A stretch of 18,504 nucleotides of DNA from JBDSYA01 sp039925865 (lineage in GTDB: Bacteria > Bacteroidota > Ignavibacteria > Tepidaquicellales > Tepidaquicellaceae). Of the stretch, positions 1 to 7,142 are shown in pieces (position 1 is the first letter of the stretch; each line of letters opens with the position of its first letter). The DNA is taken from the NCBI GenBank assembly GCA_039925865.1, contig JBDSYA010000027.1, forward strand, positions 1 to 18,504. The letters run 5' to 3'. The translations under genes and the position numbers were made by a program. The notes under the pieces were generated by a model. It was not told where the DNA came from and did not search any database. It saw only the letters and a program-made list of their open reading frames with translations.

Positions 1-683
1 GAAGAATTATACAGACCTTCAGGAATGAAATTTGTGGAAACTGCGTGTGTAAAAAGACAGCAATCCCACGGAATCAATTCTTCCGATGCAAAATGAGGCC
101 CGCAAAATGCATATATAATGCTGTGAGTTGCGGATGTTGTGATATCAGTATTTGAACTACCAACATAAGCAAAGATTTTAGTAGCCAAAGCAACTATTGG
201 TGGGTTTCTCCATGCAAGGTTTCCTAAAACATCTTCAGTGAATGATATTGACGAAGTTTTAAGTCTCATTGTTGCTATCTTTACACCGGGCGAAGTTGAA
301 GGAACAATATAGCCGGATCCTGCCCCCGGGAAAACATTTACTGCAGTCCTCAGAACTGTTGCTGTCGGGCTTGTTGCAGATCCTATTGAAGGACTTCGGG
401 GTCTCATGTTAACCGGCAGCTCTGATGATACAAGTTCATAAGTTAACGAGCCTCCGTTAGCGATTGCAGGATTGAAGCTGAAAAAATATTGTCCGCCGGA
501 ATACTCAAATTGAGTGCTTCCGGTATTTCTAATGTGAATATCGAAATCAACAGAATTCCAGTAGCCGCAGTCATTGCTAAAGCGGAAGTTTCTGGTTGTC
601 AGTTCATAGGTTGGTGTTTGTGAAAAGATAACGGTTGAAAAAAAGGTGATAAATAAAATTACTGTGGTGTAAGTTTTTTTCAT
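1..683 (-). CDS. Secreted surface protein, N-terminal part (cut by window edge)
   Basis: A reverse-strand frame runs open from an ATG at 683-681 to the window edge, giving 227 codons with no stop. The protein starts with a Sec signal peptide of about 21 residues (MKK, a hydrophobic stretch, then VIFSQ). The mature part is rich in Ser, Thr, Asn and aromatic residues. Its alternating hydrophobic pattern (FDIHIRNTGSTQFEYSG, then FFSFNP) suggests a cohesin-like or CBM-like beta-sandwich. A few cysteines occur (NDCGYW, FCGPHF, PWDCCLF). Proteins with this N-terminus in Ignavibacteria-type genomes usually end in a T9SS sorting domain; that end lies outside the window, so export by T9SS is inferred. 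A purine-rich AAGGGAG (complement of 692-698) sits 8 nt before the ATG and supports this start. It is transcribed divergently from mreC. No specific function can be assigned. Confidence 0.8.
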   Translation of the reverse strand, partial: MKKTYTTVILFITFFSTVIFSQTPTYELTTRNFRFSNDCGYWNSVDFDIHIRNTGSTQFEYSGGQYFFSFNPAIANGGSLTYELVSSELPVNMRPRSPSIGSATSPTATVLRTAVNVFPGAGSGYIVPSTSPGVKIATMRLKTSSISFTEDVLGNLAWRNPPIVALATKIFAYVGSSNTDITTSATHSIIYAFCGPHFASEELIPWDCCLFTHAVSTNFIPEGLYNS

Positions 684-934
684 AGTATTGACTCCCTTAA
701 TATAAATTAAGTTTACTTAAGTTAAATAAAATATTTTTTAATTAAAACTTATTCGGATTTTTTGAGAGCTTTCTGTAAAAATTCTTAATAAAAATTTTTT
801 AATTTTTTAATTAAGTCAGTTTCTTATTACTTTAATGTTTTCTTTTACAAAGCTATTTTGCAGACATATGGTAATAAATTTTCAATTCGGACAATAATTA
901 GAATAATAATCAAAGCAATGTTGATAAGTTGTAA
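684..934. other. AT-rich divergent intergenic region before mreC
   Basis: This 251-base stretch separates two divergent genes and holds no ORF of note. It contains T/A runs (about 784-815) that could form only an imperfect AT hairpin, and a short inverted repeat TTAAGT-TT-ACTTAA at 707-720 close to the minus-strand gene start. Promoters for both directions should lie here. The best plus-strand candidate is listed separately. Confidence 0.6.
844..872 (+). promoter_or_regulatory. Candidate promoter for mreC
   Basis: TTTACA (844-849) and TATGGT (867-872) are separated by 17 bases, a sigma70-like arrangement with 5/6 and 4/6 matches. The start of transcription would fall about 55 bases before the mreC ATG. 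In AT-rich DNA such matches arise by chance, and Bacteroidota often use a different consensus, so this is only a candidate. Confidence 0.25.
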
Positions 935-1762
935 ATGAAAACTATAGGATTATTTTTAATTCAGATAAAGGATTACCTTATACTTTCATTACTGATAGTG
1001 ATTTCACTTCTTCTTATATTTTCAAACGACAATTCACAAATTAGATTTTTACGGGCAGTTGCAGTAGGATTTGTCGGCACAATTCAAAGCGGACTCTCTG
1101 CAGTACCTAACGTGTTTGAGATACAGAAGGAAAATGAATTTCTTCGTGAAAAAAATATCGAACTGTCAAATGAATTGTCTGCTCTGAAAGAAGCAAAGCT
1201 TGAGAACATACGCCTTACAAAATTATTAAGCCTTAAGGAAAAAAATATTTCCGGCGTTATCATTGCAGCTATCATTAATAAATCCCTTGTGCAGGCAAGG
1301 AATACAATAACTCTCGATGTCGGTGAATCAGACAGTGTAAAAATAAATATGCCTTTGATAACTGACGACGGATTGGTCGGAAGAATTGTTTCTACGAGTA
1401 AAAATTATTCTATTGCACAGATACTTTATAACAGAAATCTCAGCATCAGTGTCAAGGTTCAGAGAAGCCGTGTGGATGGTATTTTAAATTATGACGGTGC
1501 AGGAAATCTTATTATCAATAATGTTCCAAAAAGTGCAGACGTGAAGGCAGGTGATGTAATTATTACTTCCGAATACAGCAATTATTTTCCTGCAGGAATT
1601 CCGGTTGGAACTGTTGTAGAGGAAGGTAATCTTGATAACCTGTTTAAAAAAATTATTGTAAAGCCTCTTGTTCCTTTTTCATCATTAGAAGAAGTTTTCG
1701 TACTCAAGCATCTGCCGGAAATGCAAAGGCTTGATCTTGAAAATGCATATCTTAAAAAATAG
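935..1762 (+). CDS. mreC: Rod shape-determining protein MreC
   Basis: MreC is a bitopic membrane protein that links the MreB cytoskeleton to PBP2-RodA and activates lateral wall synthesis. The 275-residue product has a single N-terminal membrane helix (about 12-30), a coiled coil (about 62-102, rich in Glu, Lys and Leu) and then the two-lobed extracytoplasmic beta domain. Family motifs are visible: DDGLVGRIV near 144-152, and the conserved TSEYSNYFPAGIPVGTV at about 211-227. Length and order match the family. The start is the ATG at 935. The gene begins the cluster and mreD follows after 8 bases. No mreB lies directly upstream, where many bacteria have it; a divergent secreted-protein gene is there instead. 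Confidence 0.96.
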   Translation: MKTIGLFLIQIKDYLILSLLIVISLLLIFSNDNSQIRFLRAVAVGFVGTIQSGLSAVPNVFEIQKENEFLREKNIELSNELSALKEAKLENIRLTKLLSLKEKNISGVIIAAIINKSLVQARNTITLDVGESDSVKINMPLITDDGLVGRIVSTSKNYSIAQILYNRNLSISVKVQRSRVDGILNYDGAGNLIINNVPKSADVKAGDVIITSEYSNYFPAGIPVGTVVEEGNLDNLFKKIIVKPLVPFSSLEEVFVLKHLPEMQRLDLENAYLKK

Positions 1763-1770
1763 TTTTATAA

Positions 1771-2283
1771 TTGTATCTAACTACATATCTTAAATATGCG
1801 GGAATATTTATAATACTGATTATTCTCCAGGTTACTTTTATCGGTTACATACTTTCAATACCGAATTATAATATCACACCCGATATTGTGATATTGTTTG
1901 TGATTTTCCTCGGGTACACACGCGGACACATCACTGGTGCGGTATCAGGATTTTTATCCGGATTAATACTTGACATTTTGAGCGGATCCTTTATCGGGCT
2001 TCTTGCACTGTCATATTGTATTGCTGGTTTTGTTGCAGGTTATTTCAGTACTCAGAGGTCTGATAAATCTTCCGGCAAGAGTTCGTTCATCGGCATTATT
2101 TTTATGTGTACGCTTGCAGCATACACAGTTTTTTACATTATTTATTTTCAGGGATCTTCAAACAATTTTTCTGATATTTTTTTGAAACATGTAATTACCA
2201 CAACCCTTTATACTTCAGTATTCGGATTGATTTTGGCTTTGCTGTTTAACAGGTTTGAATTAAAAAAACTTTTACTAAAATAA
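1771..2283 (+). CDS. mreD: Rod shape-determining protein MreD
   Basis: MreD is a small polytopic inner-membrane partner of MreC in the elongasome. The 170-residue product is almost entirely hydrophobic, with about five to six membrane segments. The segment around residues 30-75 (NYNITPDIVILFVIFLGYTR, then a Gly/Ser-rich helix and GLILDILSGSFIGL) fits the MreD pattern of a Pro-Asp in the second helix followed by a G-x-x-D-x-x-S loop. The start is TTG at 1771: the codon before it (1768-1770) is an in-frame TAA and no ATG, GTG or further TTG lies in the N-terminal part, so the TTG is effectively forced. It lies 8 bases after mreC and 4 bases before mrdA, which implies translation from one operon mRNA. 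Confidence 0.92.
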   Translation: MYLTTYLKYAGIFIILIILQVTFIGYILSIPNYNITPDIVILFVIFLGYTRGHITGAVSGFLSGLILDILSGSFIGLLALSYCIAGFVAGYFSTQRSDKSSGKSSFIGIIFMCTLAAYTVFYIIYFQGSSNNFSDIFLKHVITTTLYTSVFGLILALLFNRFELKKLLLK

Positions 2284-2287
2284 TTTT

Positions 2288-4078
2288 ATGGATCAGGAAA
2301 AAAGAAAATATGTGATCTATTCATTCAGTCTGGTGATCTTTTTTGTTTTTATTGTAAGGTTGGCATATCTCCAGCTTTTTACTAAAGAAGAGCTAAGCAA
2401 AGAATCAGATAAAAATTCTGTTAAGACAATCACCATAACTCCGCCCCGAGGAATGATGTATGACAGGAATAATAAAGTCCTTGTTGATAACAAACCTTCT
2501 TATACGGTCACCATTACACCTTCACAGTTTGATAAAAATATACTGGGTGAAATTTCCGGAGTTCTTGAAATGGATCCTGACTCACTGATGCATAATTTAA
2601 AAAGTTTTAAAGGAACTAACAGATTTAATCCTGCCAAGATAAAACGGGATGTAAATTTTAAAGTGGTTTCTTTTATTGCTGAAAATAAAGACAGGCTTGC
2701 AGGAGTTGATTATCAGATCGATGCAACAAGATATTATCCTAATGTTTTCAGAGGTTCGCATGCATTTGGTTATGCAAGCGAGATCTCGCCAAAGCAGCTT
2801 GAAAAACAAATCGGCGATTATTATAAGCAGGGTGATGTAGTAGGATCAAGCGGTCTCGAGGCAAATTATGAAAACTATTTGAGAGGAGTCAAAGGATATG
2901 AGTTTATAACGGTTGATGTAAAAGGTCGTGAGATCGGAAATCTTAACGAAGGGAAAAATGACATACCTCCTATCAACGGATCCGATCTTATCCTGGGCAT
3001 GGATAAAGATCTTCAGGAATATGCAGATGGTCTGATGAAAGATAAGAGGGGAGCAGTCATTGCAGTTGATCCTCGCAATGGTGAGATATTATGTTTTGTG
3101 TCAAAGCCCGATTTCGATCTTTCTCTTTTTTCAGGGAAAACCAATTCGAAAGTTTTTTCAGCTTTACTAAATGATCCGGAAAAACCATTGTTCAACCGCG
3201 TTACTCAGACTAAATATCCTCCCGGTTCAACATGGAAAATGATGATGTCTATGGCTGCATTGGATGCCGGAATTATTACTACTACATCGACTATAGCATG
3301 CCCCGGTTCTTTTACATATGGCAACCGGAGCTTCGAAGATCATGGTGCTTACGGTAATATAAATGTTGTAAGAGCGCTCGAGGTTTCTGCAAATGTTTTT
3401 TATTATAAGCTTGGTCTTCAGATAGGAATTGATAATTATAGTAAATACGGAAAAATGTTCGGCTTTGGAAGTAAGACAGGTATAGATATTCCAAATGAAA
3501 CATCAGGTCTGTTACCTTCACGTGAATATTTTAATAAAAGATACGGTGAGAATAAATGGACGCAGGGATTTTTAGTCAGTTTGGGAATTGGGCAGGGTGA
3601 GCTTGGGGTTTCACCCGTGCAAATGGTTGCATACACATCGGCGATCGCAATGAACGGACTTTATTGTCAGCCGCATTTTGTCTCCAAAATAAAGAACAAT
3701 ATTAATAATACGGAAGAAGAAATAAAATTTGAACAAAGAAGAATTGATATGGATCAAAAATATTATGATGCGGTGAGAAAAGGAATGTATCTGGTAGTTA
3801 ACGGTACCGGGACGGCTAAAAGAATTAAAAATGAATACTTTGAACTTTGCGGTAAAACGGGTACAGCTCAGAATACAAACGGAAAAAATCATTCATGGTT
3901 TGTTGGCTTTGCGCCTTATCAGGATCCAAGAATTGCAATATGTGTTTTCGGAGAAAATCAGGGATGGGGTGCAGAGTTTGCAGCTCCCATTGCCGGAGCA
4001 TTAATGGTAAGATATCTGGGAGGTTCGGAGTTTGAAACTGATAATACTGTCAAGGTGGTGGGTAATGACAGAGACTAA
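2288..4078 (+). CDS. mrdA: Penicillin-binding protein 2 (elongasome transpeptidase)
   Basis: PBP2 is the class B transpeptidase that cross-links new peptidoglycan made by RodA during cell elongation. The 596-residue protein has a short cytoplasmic tail, one membrane helix (about 9-29), a PBP dimerisation (pedestal) region (about 50-220, starting at the typical PPRGMMYDR motif) and a transpeptidase domain (about 250-575). All three catalytic motifs are present: S314-T-W-K317 with the active-site Ser, S367-A-N369, and K523-T-G525-T-A. A GxGQGELGVSPVQM segment (about 433-446) is also typical. The Cys that binds zinc just after the SxN motif in E. coli PBP2 is not evident here. The gene starts with ATG 4 bases after mreD, and rodA follows after a 116-base gap with a palindrome. 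Confidence 0.96.
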   Translation: MDQEKRKYVIYSFSLVIFFVFIVRLAYLQLFTKEELSKESDKNSVKTITITPPRGMMYDRNNKVLVDNKPSYTVTITPSQFDKNILGEISGVLEMDPDSLMHNLKSFKGTNRFNPAKIKRDVNFKVVSFIAENKDRLAGVDYQIDATRYYPNVFRGSHAFGYASEISPKQLEKQIGDYYKQGDVVGSSGLEANYENYLRGVKGYEFITVDVKGREIGNLNEGKNDIPPINGSDLILGMDKDLQEYADGLMKDKRGAVIAVDPRNGEILCFVSKPDFDLSLFSGKTNSKVFSALLNDPEKPLFNRVTQTKYPPGSTWKMMMSMAALDAGIITTTSTIACPGSFTYGNRSFEDHGAYGNINVVRALEVSANVFYYKLGLQIGIDNYSKYGKMFGFGSKTGIDIPNETSGLLPSREYFNKRYGENKWTQGFLVSLGIGQGELGVSPVQMVAYTSAIAMNGLYCQPHFVSKIKNNINNTEEEIKFEQRRIDMDQKYYDAVRKGMYLVVNGTGTAKRIKNEYFELCGKTGTAQNTNGKNHSWFVGFAPYQDPRIAICVFGENQGWGAEFAAPIAGALMVRYLGGSEFETDNTVKVVGNDRD

Positions 4079-4143
4079 ATTAGTTGCTTGTTGTAGTAGT
4101 GATACTGAATAGCCGTAGTCAATAGTTAGGAATTTTAGTCATC

Positions 4144-4165
4144 AAAATTATAAATTTATAATTTT
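4144..4165. repeat. Perfect 22-base AT palindrome between mrdA and rodA
   Basis: AAAATTATAAA is followed directly by its exact reverse complement TTTATAATTTT, making a 22-base perfect palindrome with no spacer, all A/T. It starts 65 bases after the mrdA stop and ends 29 bases before the rodA start. It could be a dimeric-protein binding site or an RNA hairpin. It lacks the GC stem and T-tract of an intrinsic terminator, so a terminator is unlikely. Confidence 0.6.
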
Positions 4166-4194
4166 CAAATCCCAAGCCGGGAACATTTAGCTGA

Positions 4195-5418
4195 ATGAAA
4201 AAAAGTTTTTTTGAGGGAATTGATGCTTTATTATTATTCGTAACTATAGGAATAATAGCTTCTGGATTACTGGCAATATTCAGTGCAACTTATACAAGCG
4301 AAGCTGATTATTTTTCTAAACAGTTAACTTTTGCTTTAGTTGGTATTATTATTATGCTCGGGGTAAGTTATATACCTCCGAGAATAATTGCAAAGTCATC
4401 TTATATATTCTACGTTGTTTCACTTATTCTTCTTATACTGGTTTTATTTTTTGGAAAAAAGATCTCCGGATCGAGAAGCTGGTTCAGTATGGGAGGATTT
4501 GGAATTCAGCCGTCTGAGTTTGCAAAAATAGCTACGATACTTGCAGTTGCAAATTTCCTTTCGAAGACCGAAGACGGCTTTAAAAATGTAAATAAATTAG
4601 TTGAATTTCTGAAAGTCTGCGTACTAGTTATTTTACCGGTAGCATTGATTATGCGTCAGCCGGATATGGGAACTTCACTTGTTTTTCTTTCAATGATACT
4701 TCCGATCTTATTCTGGGTTGGTCTTTCTCCATACGTATTGTTTGTAATTATCTCACCTATAATTGTAATTGCCGGGGCTTTTTTTGGAATTACATATTTT
4801 ATCGTTGCATTAATTTTAATCGGTCTTACACTGCTCCTGTTTAAAAAAAATATTTTTCTCACTGCCGGTATTCTGGCATTAAATTTTGTGGTTGGTTTTT
4901 CAGTCGATATGCTTTACCAAAAACTTCAGCCATATCAGCAAAATCGCATCAAAGCGGTCTTTGATCCAACTACGGATCCACTGGGGAGCGGTTATAATGT
5001 AATCCAGTCAAAAGTAGCAATAGGATCAGGTGGTTTATTCGGAAAAGGTTTTCTTGAAGGAACACAAACACAGCTTAAATTTATTCCTGAGCAATGGACT
5101 GATTTTATATATTGTATGATCGGAGAAGAGTTTGGCTTTGTCGGAAGTGTCATCATATTAATGTTATACATGATAATTATTTTTCAGCTGGTGAATAACG
5201 CCTATATGGTAAAAAACAGATTTCTTAGCGTGGCATGCATAGGCTTCTCAAGTATTATATTTTTTCATCTTCTGATCAATGTCGGCATGACCATTGGAGT
5301 GATGCCCGTCATAGGAATACCTCTTCCATTAATGAGCTATGGGATTTCTTCACTGCTTTCATTTCTTGTAATGATTGGAATAGGAATGAGTGCATACAGG
5401 TATAGAAATCAATATTGA
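4195..5418 (+). CDS. rodA: RodA, SEDS peptidoglycan glycosyltransferase
   Basis: RodA polymerises lipid II into glycan strands and works as a pair with PBP2. The 407-residue polytopic protein shows the SEDS motifs: SGSRSWF (91-97), GIQPSEFAK (103-111), RQPDMGTS (154-161), AIGSGGLFGKGFLEGTQ (about 275-291), PEQWTDFIYCMIGEEFGFVG (298-317) and GIPLPLMSYGISS (374-386). Asp303 in the TDF motif corresponds to the essential catalytic Asp of RodA (Asp262 in E. coli). The protein is about 35 residues longer than E. coli RodA; the extra length is hydrophobic sequence around 180-235, before the large extracytoplasmic loop. The start is ATG at 4195. It is co-directional with mrdA, as expected for the partner genes. 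Confidence 0.96.
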   Translation: MKKSFFEGIDALLLFVTIGIIASGLLAIFSATYTSEADYFSKQLTFALVGIIIMLGVSYIPPRIIAKSSYIFYVVSLILLILVLFFGKKISGSRSWFSMGGFGIQPSEFAKIATILAVANFLSKTEDGFKNVNKLVEFLKVCVLVILPVALIMRQPDMGTSLVFLSMILPILFWVGLSPYVLFVIISPIIVIAGAFFGITYFIVALILIGLTLLLFKKNIFLTAGILALNFVVGFSVDMLYQKLQPYQQNRIKAVFDPTTDPLGSGYNVIQSKVAIGSGGLFGKGFLEGTQTQLKFIPEQWTDFIYCMIGEEFGFVGSVIILMLYMIIIFQLVNNAYMVKNRFLSVACIGFSSIIFFHLLINVGMTIGVMPVIGIPLPLMSYGISSLLSFLVMIGIGMSAYRYRNQY

Positions 5419-5533
5419 GATTTTAGATATTTGATTGTTGATCTTAGATTTATTTTCTTGCAACATATATCAATCCTTTTTTCGGTCATTACAACAGAAC
5501 CATTAACCGATTTTTCAAAGTAAATCTAAAATC
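5419..5533. repeat. 10-base inverted repeat bracketing the rodA-dcd spacer
   Basis: GATTTTAGAT (5419-5428), starting at the first base after the rodA stop, is the exact reverse complement of ATCTAAAATC (5524-5533), which ends 3 bases before the dcd ATG. A related GATCTTAGATTT lies at 5440-5451. The spacer has no ORF and no clear terminator. The arms could pair in RNA and bring the rodA stop close to the dcd start, or this may be chance in AT-rich DNA. Confidence 0.4.
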
Positions 5534-5536
5534 AAA

Positions 5537-6070
5537 ATGATTTTATCTGATCAAAAGATCTTAGAAGAAATAAAAAATAAGAACATTGTCATAATACCGT
5601 ATGACAGGAAATGCCTCGGTTCTAACAGCTATGATGTTCATCTTGGTGAATGGCTTTCTGTTTATAAAGATGAAGTGCTTGATGCAAAGAAGCATAACAA
5701 AGTAAATTATTTTAAGATACCTGAAGAAGGCCATATACTTCATCCAACCAAGCTTTATCTTGGAGTTACACTTGAGTATACAGAAACTTTTAAATACGTT
5801 CCTTTCCTTGAAGGAAAATCCAGCATTGGCAGATTAGGGATTGATATTCACGCTACTGCCGGTAAAGGTGATGTTGGTTTTAAAAATAACTGGACACTTG
5901 AGATCTCTGTAAAGCAGCCCGTTAAGATATATGCCGGAATGCCGATCGGGCAGCTTATTTATTTCAAAGTAGAAGGTGAAGTCCTGACTCCGTATAATGA
6001 AAAGAAGAGTGCAAAGTATAACAGAAAAACAAACAGGCCTGTTGAATCAATGATGTGGAAAAACTTTTAG
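5537..6070 (+). CDS. dcd: dCTP deaminase (dCTP to dUTP)
   Basis: Dcd deaminates dCTP to dUTP, feeding thymidylate synthesis, and belongs to the trimeric dUTPase fold family. The 177-residue protein has the signature EGKSSIGRLG at 92-101. The catalytic set lines up with E. coli Dcd by spacing: Ser95 (Ser111), Arg99 (Arg115) and Glu122 (Glu138) in TLEISV. The loop between them reads HATAGKGDVGFKNN (105-118). A TAG...GF pattern resembles bifunctional dCTP deaminase/dUTPases rather than the TAHRIDPGW of monofunctional E. coli Dcd, so direct production of dUMP is possible but unproven. The start ATG at 5537 is preceded by an A-rich stretch instead of a Shine-Dalgarno. pyrF follows after 48 bases, giving a small pyrimidine pair behind the elongasome genes. 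Confidence 0.93.
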   Translation: MILSDQKILEEIKNKNIVIIPYDRKCLGSNSYDVHLGEWLSVYKDEVLDAKKHNKVNYFKIPEEGHILHPTKLYLGVTLEYTETFKYVPFLEGKSSIGRLGIDIHATAGKGDVGFKNNWTLEISVKQPVKIYAGMPIGQLIYFKVEGEVLTPYNEKKSAKYNRKTNRPVESMMWKNF

Positions 6071-6118
6071 AAATTTCACAATAGTATTTAACCTTTAAAA
6101 TCCGAACTAAATAATAAA

Positions 6119-6958
6119 TTGAATTATTCCGAAAAACTTCAAAAAATTGTTTCCAAAAATAAATCGAATGTAGTTATTGGGCTGGATACCGATCTTAATA
6201 AAATACCCGAATATTTTCTTAAATATAAAGACCCGGTTTTTGAATTCAATAAGAAAATTATTGAGATTACAAAAAAGCATGTAGCAGGATATAAATTAAA
6301 TATGGCTTTCTATGAATGCCTGGAGGAAAAAGGAATTTCTGCTTTGAAACAAACTCTTGCCGCAATTCCAAATGACCTTTTAAAAATTTGCGATGCTAAA
6401 CGAGGTGATATTGATAATACTGCTGAAATGTATGCTGTAACATATTTTGACAAATATGATTTTGATGCAATTACTCTAAATGCTTATATGGGTAAAGATT
6501 CCATAGCACCATTTTTAAAACGAAAAGATAAAGTTGTATTTATACTTGCATTAACTTCAAATTCTGGACACACTGATTTTCAAAAACTGAATATCGGTAG
6601 TAAATATTTATATGAAGAGATTATTGAAAAAAGCTTATCCTGGAGTAAGGATAACAATGTTGGTTTTGTTTTTGGCGCAAATCATACAGAAGAAATAAAT
6701 AACTTTACAAGTTCTAATCCTGATGTTCCTCTTCTCATTCCGGGAATTGGAGCACAGTCAAATGATTTAAAAAATCTTATTTCAAACTTGCATTCAAACT
6801 CTTTTGTAATCAACTCAAGCCGGGGAATTATTTATTCAGCAGAAAAAAATTACAACAGTAATGAATTTGAACCAGCTGTAAGATTAAGTATTATGAATCT
6901 AAAGAATGATATAAATAAATATAAGAAAGAAAATTCTCTGCACAATCAATCTACTTAA
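6119..6958 (+). CDS. pyrF: Orotidine 5'-phosphate decarboxylase (type 2)
   Basis: PyrF converts OMP to UMP, the last step of de novo UMP synthesis. The 279-residue product is a TIM barrel of the longer type 2 PyrF group. Visible features are the first strand VVIGLDTDLNKIP (18-30), the GYKLNMAFYE strand (57-66), the catalytic DAKRGDI motif at 92-98 with Lys94 and Asp97, the NAYMGKDS strand (121-128), and the C-terminal phosphate-binding loop IPGIGAQ (207-213) with NSSRGIIY (232-239). The start is TTG at 6119: the frame is closed by TAA at 6089-6091 and has no ATG or GTG between, and the next Met is at residue 62. The product is complete and sits in tandem behind dcd. Confidence 0.93.
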   Translation: MNYSEKLQKIVSKNKSNVVIGLDTDLNKIPEYFLKYKDPVFEFNKKIIEITKKHVAGYKLNMAFYECLEEKGISALKQTLAAIPNDLLKICDAKRGDIDNTAEMYAVTYFDKYDFDAITLNAYMGKDSIAPFLKRKDKVVFILALTSNSGHTDFQKLNIGSKYLYEEIIEKSLSWSKDNNVGFVFGANHTEEINNFTSSNPDVPLLIPGIGAQSNDLKNLISNLHSNSFVINSSRGIIYSAEKNYNSNEFEPAVRLSIMNLKNDINKYKKENSLHNQST

Positions 6959-7083
6959 ACTTCTTAAAAATCCTGTAAAGTTCTCAATTTTCTAATGGAG
7001 ATATTGCTGAAAAATTTATCGGCTTTGTCTGAAACAATAGAAAATAATGCTATTTGTAATTACAAAGAGTTATTGGTAATAAT

Positions 7084-7124
7084 AAAAAAAACCTTCACTA
7101 CTCCGGAAATGCAGTGAAGGTTTT
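7084..7124 (-). terminator. Intrinsic terminator of the minus-strand surface-protein unit
   Basis: AAAACCTTCACT (7088-7099) and AGTGAAGGTTTT (7113-7124) form a perfect 12-bp stem with a 13-base loop. Read on the minus strand the stem runs into an eight-T tract (A-run at 7084-7091), a classic intrinsic terminator 19 bases after the minus-strand stop. Read on the plus strand only four Ts follow, so it would serve pyrF less well. The two transcription units converge here. Confidence 0.9.
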
Positions 7125-7142
7125 AATAAATAAGTAAAGTTT

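Noticed and set aside
784..815. AT-rich hairpin-like stretch in the mreC upstream region
   Set aside because: The arms match imperfectly and consist only of A/T runs, so it is not distinguishable from low-complexity sequence.
848..855. CAAAGCTA, a perfect minus-strand TAnnTTTG box
   Set aside because: No CAA (-33) lies at 19-21 bases on the far side, the nearest being 27 bases away, and the box is 165 bases from the minus-strand start.
4066..4113. Short overlapping frame at the end of mrdA (MTETKLVACC...)
   Set aside because: Only 15 codons, out of frame with mrdA, with no slippery sequence or stem that would indicate programmed frameshifting.
6995..7117. 40-codon plus-strand ORF (MEILLKNLSALSETIE...) after pyrF
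   Set aside because: It has no start context, no recognisable domain, and its end is formed by the terminator hairpin, so it is most likely chance.
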